Assembly (NCBI GenBank): GCA_001777455.1
Contig: MFDZ01000043.1
Location: 1 to 5,672, forward strand
Direction of reading: 5' to 3'
DNA length: 5,672 nt
Origin: Candidatus Daviesbacteria bacterium RIFCSPLOWO2_02_FULL_41_8
Lineage (GTDB): Bacteria > Patescibacteriota > Microgenomatia > Daviesbacterales > UBA10151
Position numbers and translations under genes: made by a program. Under the pieces are notes generated by a model. The model searched no databases, was not told the origin of the DNA, and saw only the letters and a program-made list of their open reading frames with translations. Positions 1 to 5,508 of the stretch are shown here, piece by piece (within the stretch, counting starts at the first letter, position 1; each line of letters begins with the position of its first letter).

Positions 1-40
1 AATTGTCCAATTAGATAAAATGGTATAGAATCACTATATT
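1..40 (+). promoter_or_regulatory. Possible promoter upstream of the YrdC-like gene
   Basis: An extended -10-like sequence, TGGTATAGA, lies at 21-29, with hexamer TATAGA at 24-29. A weak -35-like TTGTCC sits at 3-8, leaving a short 15-bp spacer. AATTG at 1-5 and CAATT at 8-12 form a small inverted repeat over that -35. Transcription would begin near 36, just before the first ATG at 41, so the message would be almost leaderless if that ATG is used, or have a leader of about 50 nt if ATG 86 is used. The window edge cuts off anything further upstream. This is a motif reading only. Confidence 0.3.
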
Positions 41-862
41 ATGCAAGAGTCGGGATTAAGATCATCTATGCACAGGTGGGTCGATATGCGCCCTAGTATT
101 GTTGCCAGGGGCATAATTGAAATGTGGAAAAGACGGCAGCAAATCGAACATATGCGTCCTCAGATTCAAGAGGCAGTTAGTCATCTTGTTGAGGGACGCC
201 CCATTTTGTTTCCTGGTCAAGGAGTTTATGTCCTGCTAATAGATGGTAATAATCAAGAAGCCATAGAGGCACTAAGGAGCGAGAAAGGAAGAAGGCAGGA
301 TCAACGGGAGGCGACAGTAGTTCCTCCGAGCAGACTTTTTACGATGGTCGACTTCGATCGTTTAAATGAGTTAAACCCTCAGATTAATCGAGGAACAATT
401 CAAAGGCTATACAGAGCACATCCAGTAGGGCTGATTGTGCCTTGTTTGGAAGAAAAAACTCCGCCGGATTTAATTACCTATCATGAAGTAAATGGTGAAA
501 CAATTCCGACGATCATGAATATCTGGCTGGCACGATATCGACTTTATAAGATTTTTTGGGAAGAATTGTCACGCTATCCTGATGCGCTTTCGTCCGGTTC
601 ATCGGCCAATCGAACAGGTTTTCCGTCACCCACCCGTTTTAATGATGCTTATCGATTTCGAGCTAACTTTGTAGCTTCTTCGATTGCTGTAAAAGATCCA
701 CACGAAGCTTTGCATTTTTACCAGGGTTCTCATGACGTCTTAAGTCTTATTACAAATCCACCAGAGGTCGCTCGGGAAAGTAGCGTGAGTTCAATAAAGC
801 ATCCTGCAGAGTTTCAGAAATTTAGGGATATTTTACCGAATCTTGTGATATCGAAAGGCTAG
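41..862 (+). CDS. Divergent YrdC/Sua5-like domain protein
   Basis: The protein has 273 residues if it starts at ATG 41. It matches the YrdC/Sua5/YciO fold in order: the FPGQGVYVL strand at 57-65 replaces the usual FPT(E/D)TVYGL; EKGRR at 81-85 carries the conserved K-x-R pair (K82, R84); HPVGLIVP at 127-134 sits where WPGPLTLVL is normal; SSANRTGFPSPT at 187-198 is the family signature with S-x-N (S188, N190); ESSV at 246-249 resembles ESTVVDL. Family members make threonylcarbamoyl-AMP for tRNA t6A37. The K, R, S and N residues are kept, but the FPT loop and the R-x-P strand are altered, so catalysis is uncertain and a different carbamoyl/nucleotide role is possible. There is no C-terminal Sua5 domain. 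The start is unsure: ATG 41 has no ribosome site, while ATG 86 and ATG 122 follow purine-rich sites. The domain itself begins near residue 40, so all three starts keep it whole. Confidence 0.75.
   Translation: MQESGLRSSMHRWVDMRPSIVARGIIEMWKRRQQIEHMRPQIQEAVSHLVEGRPILFPGQGVYVLLIDGNNQEAIEALRSEKGRRQDQREATVVPPSRLFTMVDFDRLNELNPQINRGTIQRLYRAHPVGLIVPCLEEKTPPDLITYHEVNGETIPTIMNIWLARYRLYKIFWEELSRYPDALSSGSSANRTGFPSPTRFNDAYRFRANFVASSIAVKDPHEALHFYQGSHDVLSLITNPPEVARESSVSSIKHPAEFQKFRDILPNLVISKG
74..79 (+). promoter_or_regulatory. Ribosome-binding-like site favouring an internal start at 86
   Basis: AGGTGG lies 6 nt before ATG 86, and AGGGG at 107-111 lies 10 nt before ATG 122. The sequence before ATG 41 (ATCACTATATT) has no Shine-Dalgarno match. 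Other genes in this window also lack good sites, so ATG 41 cannot be excluded. If 86 is right, the protein is 258 residues and begins MRPSIVARG. Confidence 0.35.
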
Positions 863-892
863 ACAGCAAATTTTATCACTGAGGTATATACT
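860..892 (+). promoter_or_regulatory. Possible promoter upstream of the histidine kinase
   Basis: TAGACA at 860-865 is one mismatch from the -35 consensus and contains the stop codon of the upstream gene. TATACT at 887-892 is one mismatch from the -10 consensus. The spacing of 21 bp is longer than ideal; using TATATA at 885-890 gives 19 bp. Transcription would start near the ATG at 901, giving a leaderless or very short-leader mRNA. That fits the lack of a ribosome site next to 901. The GTATATACTT stretch at 884-893 recurs in the antitoxin promoter. Confidence 0.3.
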
Positions 893-900
893 TAACTTAT

Positions 901-2388
901 ATGTTGAGTCTGCCCGTTATTGTAGCCATTTTTGTTGTAGTTGTTGTTGTTATAGTCATTGCCATCAAATTTGGCAAACGTGTATTTGGCCAAATTATTC
1001 AGCTTTCTTTTCAGAACAAATTATTAATTGCTCTAAGGCATTTGGATATTGCCGCACTTCCTGTGACAGAGGTCAACCCTATATGTCAGGAAATAGTGAA
1101 TGTGATTCGTAGTGAGTTAGGTTACTTTTTTGGGGCGATCGCTTTAATAGATAATCAAGCCGGTGGCTTGAGGAGGATTGCGATTTCTCAAGCTCCAGAA
1201 TTGGATATATTAATAAGTAGACTGCCTATAGAGTATCAAAGACAGATTGTTTTGCTTACCGAGACGGAGAATTTATTAGTGAAGGTTATTAATACAAAAC
1301 AAAGTTTGTATACTACACAGCTATATGATATACAAAAAGGTGTTTTACCGATTGAGATATCGTATCATCTTCAAAAAACTATTAACCTAAAAGGTCTTTT
1401 TATTCATCCGTTAGTTACAAAGGACGGCGTTATAGGCGTAATTTATTATGCAACCCTGATTGAGAAAGAAAAGTTATCTAAATTCGAATTTGAGATCATG
1501 AATGGATTTACCAGAGACGTATCCCGGATTCTGGAGAATGTTTTTCTTTATCAGGATTTGAAACAAACTTCAAAGAAGTTGGCAATTGTTAATCAGCAAC
1601 TGAAAGAGCTGGATAAGCTCAAAGATGATTTTGTGTCAATTGCCTCTCACGAACTGCGGACACCGATGACCGCCATCCGTTCTTATGCCTGGATGGCTTT
1701 GCACCGCTCGGATGTTCCTTTATCCAAAACTTTGGAAAAATACATTGCCCGAATATTAATATCAACAGAACGCTTGATCAATCTGGTAAATGATATGTTA
1801 AATGTTTCCCGGATTGAATCAGGCCGGATTGAAATTAATCCCGAGCCGGTTGATCTGCTTTCTTTGGCGCATGATATTATTGATGAGCTTTATTATTCCA
1901 GATCGCCGGCGAAAAAGGCGGAATTTGCAGTTTTGGAAAAACCGATCCCTAAAGTATTGGCAGACCCTGATAAGCTGAGGCAGGTACTGCTTAATCTAGT
2001 CGGTAATTCACTAAAATTTACGCCAAACGGCGGAAAGATTATCTTTGATTTTTTTACAGACGGCAAAGTAGTAGAAACTTCTGTAATTGATAGCGGAGTC
2101 GGGATGTCAAGAGATGATTTGTCTAAATTATTCTCTAAATTCGGCAGGTTGGATAATTCTTACACGGCTGCTGCCACTTCCGGAGGTACCGGTTTAGGGC
2201 TTTATATTTCCAAAAAATTGGTGGAACTAATGCATGGTAAAATCAGAGCAAATTCGGAAGGATTAAATAAAGGGTCAACATTTACCGTATTATTGCCGGT
2301 TGCAACAGCCGACAATATGAAAAACATAGATACTTACAGGGTTAAACCAAAAGGTGAGGCTAAGGGCTTGGAGTCGGTAGCTATTTAG
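901..2388 (+). CDS. Membrane-anchored GAF-domain sensor histidine kinase
   Basis: This 495-residue protein autophosphorylates on histidine and is expected to pass phosphate to the response regulator encoded 40 bp downstream. A single Val/Ile-rich membrane segment spans residues 4-23, with basic residues after it. Residues about 45-215 look like a GAF sensor domain, followed by a charged, probably coiled-coil linker (216-245). The HisKA dimerisation domain has the H-box SHELRTPMTAIRS with phosphoacceptor H250. The HATPase domain has an N-box with N365 and N369, a G1 box DSGVGM (397-402), an F-box around LFSKFGRLD (410-418) and a G2 box GGTGLGL (428-434). All catalytic motifs are intact. There is almost no extracytoplasmic loop, so the signal is probably cytosolic or membrane-borne; the GAF ligand cannot be told from sequence. 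The last 25 or so residues lie outside known domains, and the final codons fall in a 7-bp repeat tract. No clear ribosome site precedes ATG 901. Confidence 0.93.
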   Translation: MLSLPVIVAIFVVVVVVIVIAIKFGKRVFGQIIQLSFQNKLLIALRHLDIAALPVTEVNPICQEIVNVIRSELGYFFGAIALIDNQAGGLRRIAISQAPELDILISRLPIEYQRQIVLLTETENLLVKVINTKQSLYTTQLYDIQKGVLPIEISYHLQKTINLKGLFIHPLVTKDGVIGVIYYATLIEKEKLSKFEFEIMNGFTRDVSRILENVFLYQDLKQTSKKLAIVNQQLKELDKLKDDFVSIASHELRTPMTAIRSYAWMALHRSDVPLSKTLEKYIARILISTERLINLVNDMLNVSRIESGRIEINPEPVDLLSLAHDIIDELYYSRSPAKKAEFAVLEKPIPKVLADPDKLRQVLLNLVGNSLKFTPNGGKIIFDFFTDGKVVETSVIDSGVGMSRDDLSKLFSKFGRLDNSYTAAATSGGTGLGLYISKKLVELMHGKIRANSEGLNKGSTFTVLLPVATADNMKNIDTYRVKPKGEAKGLESVAI

Positions 2389-2426
2389 TAAGTAGTTTGT
2401 AGCTAGTAGTTGGTAGTTTGTGGTAT
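2377..2426. repeat. 7-bp tandem repeat tract (consensus GTAGTTT)
   Basis: Five back-to-back heptamers fill 2392-2426: GTAGTTT, GTAGCTA, GTAGTTG, GTAGTTT and GTGGTAT. A further GTAGCTA at 2377-2383 and a degenerate unit after it suggest that the tract starts inside the kinase gene and covers its stop codon (2386-2388). The array fills nearly all of the 40-bp gap to the response regulator and ends 2 bp before its first ATG. Reverse-complement units of the same family occur inside the pseudouridine synthase gene at 3401-3421. Confidence 0.75.
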
Positions 2427-2428
2427 AA

Positions 2429-2824
2429 ATGAATTACATGGATAATTCTCAAAAAAAGATCTTAATTGTTGAGGATGACCAATTTTTAAGGGAGTTTTAT
2501 GAGGAACTTCTAAAGGCTGAGGGGTACATAATAGATTCAGCTCCTGACGGCGAAATTGGTCTGTCGAAAATACAGAGTAACCAGTACGACCTGGTGCTTT
2601 TGGACCTGATGTTGCCTAAAAAGGATGGTGTTCAAATTCTGCGCGATTTAAAAGCTAACCCTCCCAAATCATCACAACTTAATGTTGTTGTTTTAACTAA
2701 TTTAGGACAAGATGCGGTGATTAAAGATTGTTTCAATCTGGGGGCAAATGGGTATTTAATAAAATCAGCTTTAAATCCGGATCAGGTACTCACAGAGGTT
2801 AAAAGCTATCTGCAGAAGAAATAG
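2429..2824 (+). CDS. Single-domain response regulator (CheY-like receiver)
   Basis: The 131 residues form one receiver domain. The acidic pocket is D16/D17 in IVEDDQF, the phosphoacceptor is D59 in LVLLDLMLPKKDG, the switch threonine is T90 in VVLTN and the conserved lysine is K112 in YLIKSA. No DNA-binding or enzymatic output domain follows, so it must act by protein contact, as CheY-type regulators do, or as a phosphate relay or sink. It lies 40 bp downstream of a complete hybrid-free histidine kinase on the same strand, the expected arrangement for a cognate pair. ATG 2429 gives MNYMDNSQKK; ATG 2438 (MDNSQKK) is equally plausible. Neither has a clear Shine-Dalgarno sequence, because the space upstream is the 7-bp repeat tract. 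Translation may therefore depend on coupling to the kinase gene. Confidence 0.93.
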   Translation: MNYMDNSQKKILIVEDDQFLREFYEELLKAEGYIIDSAPDGEIGLSKIQSNQYDLVLLDLMLPKKDGVQILRDLKANPPKSSQLNVVVLTNLGQDAVIKDCFNLGANGYLIKSALNPDQVLTEVKSYLQKK

Positions 2825-2838
2825 CCTTCAAGAAAGTA

Positions 2839-2844
2839 TATAAT
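2839..2844 (+). promoter_or_regulatory. Possible -10 box before the pseudouridine synthase gene
   Basis: A perfect TATAAT occurs 15 nt after the response regulator stop codon. The hexamer expected about 17 bp upstream (near 2816-2821, AAGAAA) is a poor -35, and there is no TGn extension. If it is used, transcription begins near 2851, so the 5' untranslated RNA would be almost exactly the palindromic element at 2854-2934. Confidence 0.3.
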
Positions 2845-2853
2845 TGTATTCAC

Positions 2854-2934
2854 TGTCATTCCGAGGAGCGAAGCGACGTGGGAATCTTTATTATTAATCA
2901 GGATTGCCACGCCACTTTGGGGCTCGCAATGACA
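2854..2934. repeat. Palindromic intergenic element 1 (TGTCAT...ATGACA)
   Basis: The outer arms GTCATTCCGAG (2855-2865) and CTCGCAATGAC (2923-2933) pair with one mismatch. An inner pair, CGTGGGAATC (2877-2886) with GATTGCCACG (2902-2911), also has one mismatch. The sequence resembles the GTCATTGCGAGGAGCGAAGCGAC type of dispersed REP/MITE-like element known from many bacterial genomes. No transposase is encoded in it, and I see no clear target-site duplication. Its right arm contains the ATG (2929-2931) that best fits as the start of the pseudouridine synthase. Element 2, beyond the other end of that gene, has the same terminal hexamers. Confidence 0.8.
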
Positions 2935-3693
2935 AACATAATTAATATCATCTATCAGGACGAGTGTCTGTTGGTATTGGATAAACCCCCGGGATTGGTA
3001 GTTGATTCAGCTGAAAGTGTTAAGGCAGAAACTTTAGAAGATATCCTGATTACAGATTATCAGATTAATCTGCTCCGTGGTGGCATAGTACACAGGCTGG
3101 ATAAAGATACTTCCGGGATTATACTGGTAGCAAAAACGCAAAATGCTTTGGAAGATTTACAAACTCAATTTAAAGAGCGGGTAACAAAAAAAGAATACTT
3201 AACCTTGGTTCATGGATTGGTATTGCAGGCCGGAGCGATAGAGAGGGGTATTGGCAGAAATCCGGGCAATAGGGAGAAGTTTACTGTTTTGGGATCAGGA
3301 AAGGAAGCGGTGACGGAATATGAGCCAATTCAGTCATTAGTTATGAGTTCGGAGTTAGTAGAAAAGATTTTTGAAGGATTTAACAAGATTCAACTCCGAA
3401 AACTACGAACTATGAACTACGAACTCTTTACTCTTTTAAAGTGTTTGCCTAAAACTGGACGGACACATCAAATTAGGGTACATTTAAAACATATCAATCA
3501 TCCGGTTGTCTCAGATGAAAAATACGGCGGCCGCAAGATTGTCAGGTTGGATCAAAGGTGGTGCCCGAGGATATTCTTGCATGCGGCTAAGCTGGGCTTT
3601 AGGCATCCGGTATCCGGTGAATGGATGGAGATGGAAAGCCCATTGCCGGAGGATCTAAGGAAAGCATTAGATACATTGTCATCCCGCACTTGA
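2929..3693 (+). CDS. RluA-family RNA pseudouridine synthase
   Basis: This gene converts specific uridines in rRNA or tRNA to pseudouridine; the exact target cannot be read from sequence. From ATG 2929 it has 254 residues. It opens with IIYQDECLLVLDKPPGLVV, the usual RluA entry. The catalytic motif HRLDKDTSG lies at residues 55-63 (catalytic aspartate D58). KTGRTHQIRVHL (175-186), DEKYGG (196-201) and LHAAKLGFRHP (217-227) follow in family order. There is no N-terminal S4 domain. I prefer ATG 2929 over the longer GTG 2878 reading because the extra 17 residues are pure repeat sequence with no family similarity. Residues about 136-165 (bases 3334-3423) are an in-frame repeat-like insert between TEYEPIQ and LFTLLK, where relatives have only a short loop. 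The last four codons and the TGA lie in element 2. The catalytic core is intact, so the protein is probably active. Confidence 0.9.
   Translation: MTNIINIIYQDECLLVLDKPPGLVVDSAESVKAETLEDILITDYQINLLRGGIVHRLDKDTSGIILVAKTQNALEDLQTQFKERVTKKEYLTLVHGLVLQAGAIERGIGRNPGNREKFTVLGSGKEAVTEYEPIQSLVMSSELVEKIFEGFNKIQLRKLRTMNYELFTLLKCLPKTGRTHQIRVHLKHINHPVVSDEKYGGRKIVRLDQRWCPRIFLHAAKLGFRHPVSGEWMEMESPLPEDLRKALDTLSSRT
3338..3426. repeat. Inverted/7-bp tandem repeat inserted within the pseudouridine synthase gene
   Basis: TTCGGAGTT (3348-3356) is exactly complementary to AACTCCGAA (3392-3400), giving a 9-bp stem with imperfect pairing further out. The right flank is a tandem run of heptamers: AACTACG (3401-3407), AACTATG (3408-3414), AACTACG (3415-3421), then AACTC. 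Read on the other strand, these units are CGTAGTT and CATAGTT, close to the GTAGTTT units at 2392-2426. The segment stays in frame and encodes a basic, variable stretch (SSELVEK...LRKLRTMNYE) that is not part of the conserved RluA core. Confidence 0.7.
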
Positions 3694-3749
3694 TGCGGGA
3701 TCCATACAGATAATTATCTTTATAGATTCCTGCTTTCGCAGGAATGACA
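3677..3749. repeat. Palindromic element 2, double hairpin (TGTCAT...ATGACA)
   Basis: TGTCAT (3677-3682) and ATGACA (3744-3749) form inverted ends. Hairpin A pairs ATCCCGCA (3681-3688) with TGCGGGAT (3694-3701) around a 5-nt loop. Hairpin B pairs ATTCCTGC (3726-3733) with GCAGGAAT (3738-3745) around TTTC. GATAATTATC (3709-3718) is a perfect palindrome in the middle. This matches the widespread GTCATCCCGC...GCAGGAATGAC type of REP/MITE-like element. The loop of hairpin A contains the TGA stop (3691-3693) of the pseudouridine synthase, and the element ends 11 bp before the antiporter ATG. The hairpins lack a T-run, so they would be poor intrinsic terminators, though they may protect or attenuate mRNA. 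Confidence 0.85.
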
Positions 3750-3760
3750 GAAAAAGAATC

Positions 3761-5470
3761 ATGAACAATATTTTTGTACAACTAGCGATTATTTTATCTT
3801 TATGTTCTGTACTGGGATACGTCGTTGTTAAGTTTAAATTGCCTCTTATAATTGCCTATTTGCTGGGTGGTTTAATGATTGCCTCAACGGCAATTTTTGA
3901 TCCCAGGGCTTCAGAAGTTTTGCACTTTTTACCGGAGATCGGAATTGCTTTTGTGCTGTTTTTAATCGGGATGGAGTTGGATCTTCGTGAAATTAAAAGC
4001 TTGGGCAAGCCGATTCTTTTGGCCGGTATTTTGCAAATTACTATTACTACGATTTTGGGAGCTTCTTTGGCGAAGGTTTTAGGGTTCGGCCCTGTTGAAT
4101 CCTGGTATTTAGGGGTAGGACTTGCTTTCTCGTCTACAATATTAGTTGTTAAACTTCTGATTGATAAGAAGGATGAGGGTGCCCTGTACGGAAAGTTAGC
4201 TGTGGGGATACTGATATTAGAAGACCTTTTCGCTGTTTTGCTTTTGGTGGCGCTGACTGTTTCCAACTCAGTCTTTGGCCTGGGGGTGCAACAAGCCTTT
4301 CCGCTTTTGGCAGTAGTATTAAAAGCTGTTTTACTTTTTGGATTAGCTCTCATACTAAGCCGGTTCTTATTGCCCTCCGTATTTAAAGCCGTATCTAAAC
4401 AAAAAGAACTGCTTTTTATTACTGCGCTGGCTTGGTGTTTTGTTTATATTTCCTTTGCAATCTTTTTAGGTTTTTCTGTAGTAATCGGAGCATTTTTGGC
4501 AGGCATCGCCTTGGCAAATTCTCCTTTTCATTATCAAATTCAAGGCAAGGTTAAACCATTAAGGGAGTTTTTTGTAGCTTTGTTTTTTGTTTATTTAGGC
4601 ACCCAAGTGAATTTTTCGGAAATCGGTAAAATTTATCCGCTAACAATATTTTTCACCGGATACACCTTACTAATTAAGCCGACTATTTTTTTGCTGATCT
4701 TGGGGATTTTCGGTTTCAGAAAACACACTATGTTTCAAACAGCTCTTAGTTTAACCCACATCAGTGAATTTTCTTTGATTTTGCTCCTGGTCGGTTTTAA
4801 GCTGGGTGTTATTACCCAGTCCGCGCTTACTACTATTGCCTTATCTACCGTATTATCCATGATTATAGCCTCTGTGATGATTACCCATTCTGCAAAACTT
4901 TATAAGAGAATAGGTTGGATGCTTGGCTTTTTTGAAAGAAAAAATTATAACCATAATTTAGAGAGCTGGAGTGATTACCGGAACCTGGAGGGTTATGTAA
5001 TAGTAATCGGAGCTCGTAAAGTAGGGGGGGAGATTGTGAAGTTGTTAAGGAGGGAAAAGATTCCGCAAATTGTATTGGATTTTAATCCGCATCAGGTAGA
5101 AATATTACTTAAGGAAAAAATTCCGGTGCTTTACGGGGATATGGGTGATCCGGAAGTGCTTGATGGGCTTAATTTACAGAATGCCAGAATGGTTATTTCC
5201 ACCTCTGCCAGTGAAGAAGACAACAAGTTACTTCTGGAAGAATTGAAATCAAGACACATCAATGTTCCGGTAATTGTCCGGGCTGAAACTGCGGATGAAG
5301 CCCAAAACTTGTATCACGCCGGAGCGGATTTCGTAATTATTCCGGAAATTTTGGCAGGAGATTTCCTGGTGGAAAAATTAAAGGAGCATTTGCCCAACGG
5401 AGACTTCTTTAAAAATAGGGCAGAAATAGAACTGGAAAAACTATCCCGCAAGACTCTTTCCTGGGGTTGA
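3761..5470 (+). CDS. CPA2/KefB-type cation:proton antiporter with C-terminal RCK (TrkA-N) domain
   Basis: The 569-residue inner-membrane protein has two parts. Residues 1 to about 380 hold roughly 12-13 hydrophobic segments of a Na/H-exchanger domain. It has the SSTILVVKLL motif (124-133), an acidic pair E154-D155 in ILILEDLFAV where cation/proton-binding residues lie in this family, and HISEF (333-337) near the end. Residues about 411-530 form a Rossmann RCK_N domain: strand VIVIG, loop GARKVG (417-422), acidic D440 at the end of the second strand (favouring NAD over NADP), and VLYGDMGDPEVL (456-467), typical of TrkA-N. There is no RCK_C domain. It probably exchanges K+ or Na+ for protons for pH or osmotic control, gated by nucleotide. 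The ion cannot be told from sequence. The central glycine of GxGxxG is replaced by R419. ATG 3761 follows element 2 closely and has only a weak purine-rich site (AGAAAAAG). Confidence 0.93.
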   Translation: MNNIFVQLAIILSLCSVLGYVVVKFKLPLIIAYLLGGLMIASTAIFDPRASEVLHFLPEIGIAFVLFLIGMELDLREIKSLGKPILLAGILQITITTILGASLAKVLGFGPVESWYLGVGLAFSSTILVVKLLIDKKDEGALYGKLAVGILILEDLFAVLLLVALTVSNSVFGLGVQQAFPLLAVVLKAVLLFGLALILSRFLLPSVFKAVSKQKELLFITALAWCFVYISFAIFLGFSVVIGAFLAGIALANSPFHYQIQGKVKPLREFFVALFFVYLGTQVNFSEIGKIYPLTIFFTGYTLLIKPTIFLLILGIFGFRKHTMFQTALSLTHISEFSLILLLVGFKLGVITQSALTTIALSTVLSMIIASVMITHSAKLYKRIGWMLGFFERKNYNHNLESWSDYRNLEGYVIVIGARKVGGEIVKLLRREKIPQIVLDFNPHQVEILLKEKIPVLYGDMGDPEVLDGLNLQNARMVISTSASEEDNKLLLEELKSRHINVPVIVRAETADEAQNLYHAGADFVIIPEILAGDFLVEKLKEHLPNGDFFKNRAEIELEKLSRKTLSWG

Positions 5471-5495
5471 CAAATATGTAACTTAAGTATATACT
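5467..5495 (+). promoter_or_regulatory. Strong sigma70-type promoter for the antitoxin gene
   Basis: A perfect -35, TTGACA (5467-5472), is followed by an exact 17-bp spacer and TATACT (5490-5495), five of six matches to the -10 consensus. The -35 overlaps the last codons and TGA stop of the antiporter gene. Transcription would start near 5502, about 83 nt before the antitoxin ATG. This is the best promoter match I found in the window, and it gives the toxin-antitoxin locus its own transcript. Confidence 0.75.
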
Positions 5496-5503
5496 TTGGT
5501 TAC
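5478..5503. promoter_or_regulatory. Palindromic operator candidate over the antitoxin -10 box
   Basis: A 26-bp imperfect palindrome pairs 11 of 13 positions. GTAAC (5478-5482) and GTTAC (5499-5503) are the outer arms, and AAGTATATACTT (5485-5496) is a perfect 12-bp core. It covers the -10 hexamer and the likely start site. RelB/DinJ antitoxins are ribbon-helix-helix proteins that repress their own promoters through palindromes of this kind, so binding by the product of the downstream gene is a reasonable inference. Confidence 0.6.
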
Positions 5504-5508
5504 TATAA

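Noticed and set aside
919..960. GTT/GTA-rich run at the start of the kinase gene as a microsatellite
   Set aside because: It is explained by the valine/isoleucine-rich transmembrane segment it encodes.
1135..1142. GCGATCGC, the octamer called HIP1 in cyanobacteria
   Set aside because: A single copy inside a coding region in otherwise non-cyanobacterial style sequence; taken as coincidence.
2392..2426. Tandem heptamers as a CRISPR array
   Set aside because: Units are 7 bp and adjoining with no spacers; this is a simple tandem repeat.
2878..2928. GTG-initiated 17-residue extension of the pseudouridine synthase
   Set aside because: The extension is entirely within the palindromic element and has no RluA similarity; ATG 2929 fits the family start better.
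3681..3745. Element 2 hairpins as a rho-independent terminator
   Set aside because: Stems are strong but neither is followed by a T-run, and the symmetrical double hairpin with inverted ends fits a dispersed repeat better.
3599..3781. 60-residue open frame on the - strand
   Set aside because: It is antisense to the pseudouridine synthase end and element 2. Its peptide includes the typical translated repeat SVIPAKAGIY, so it is a shadow of the palindromic element rather than a gene.
3856..4353. 165-residue open frame on the - strand
   Set aside because: It lies wholly antisense to the conserved membrane part of the antiporter, has low-complexity Ser/Lys/Pro-rich content and shows no recognisable domain.
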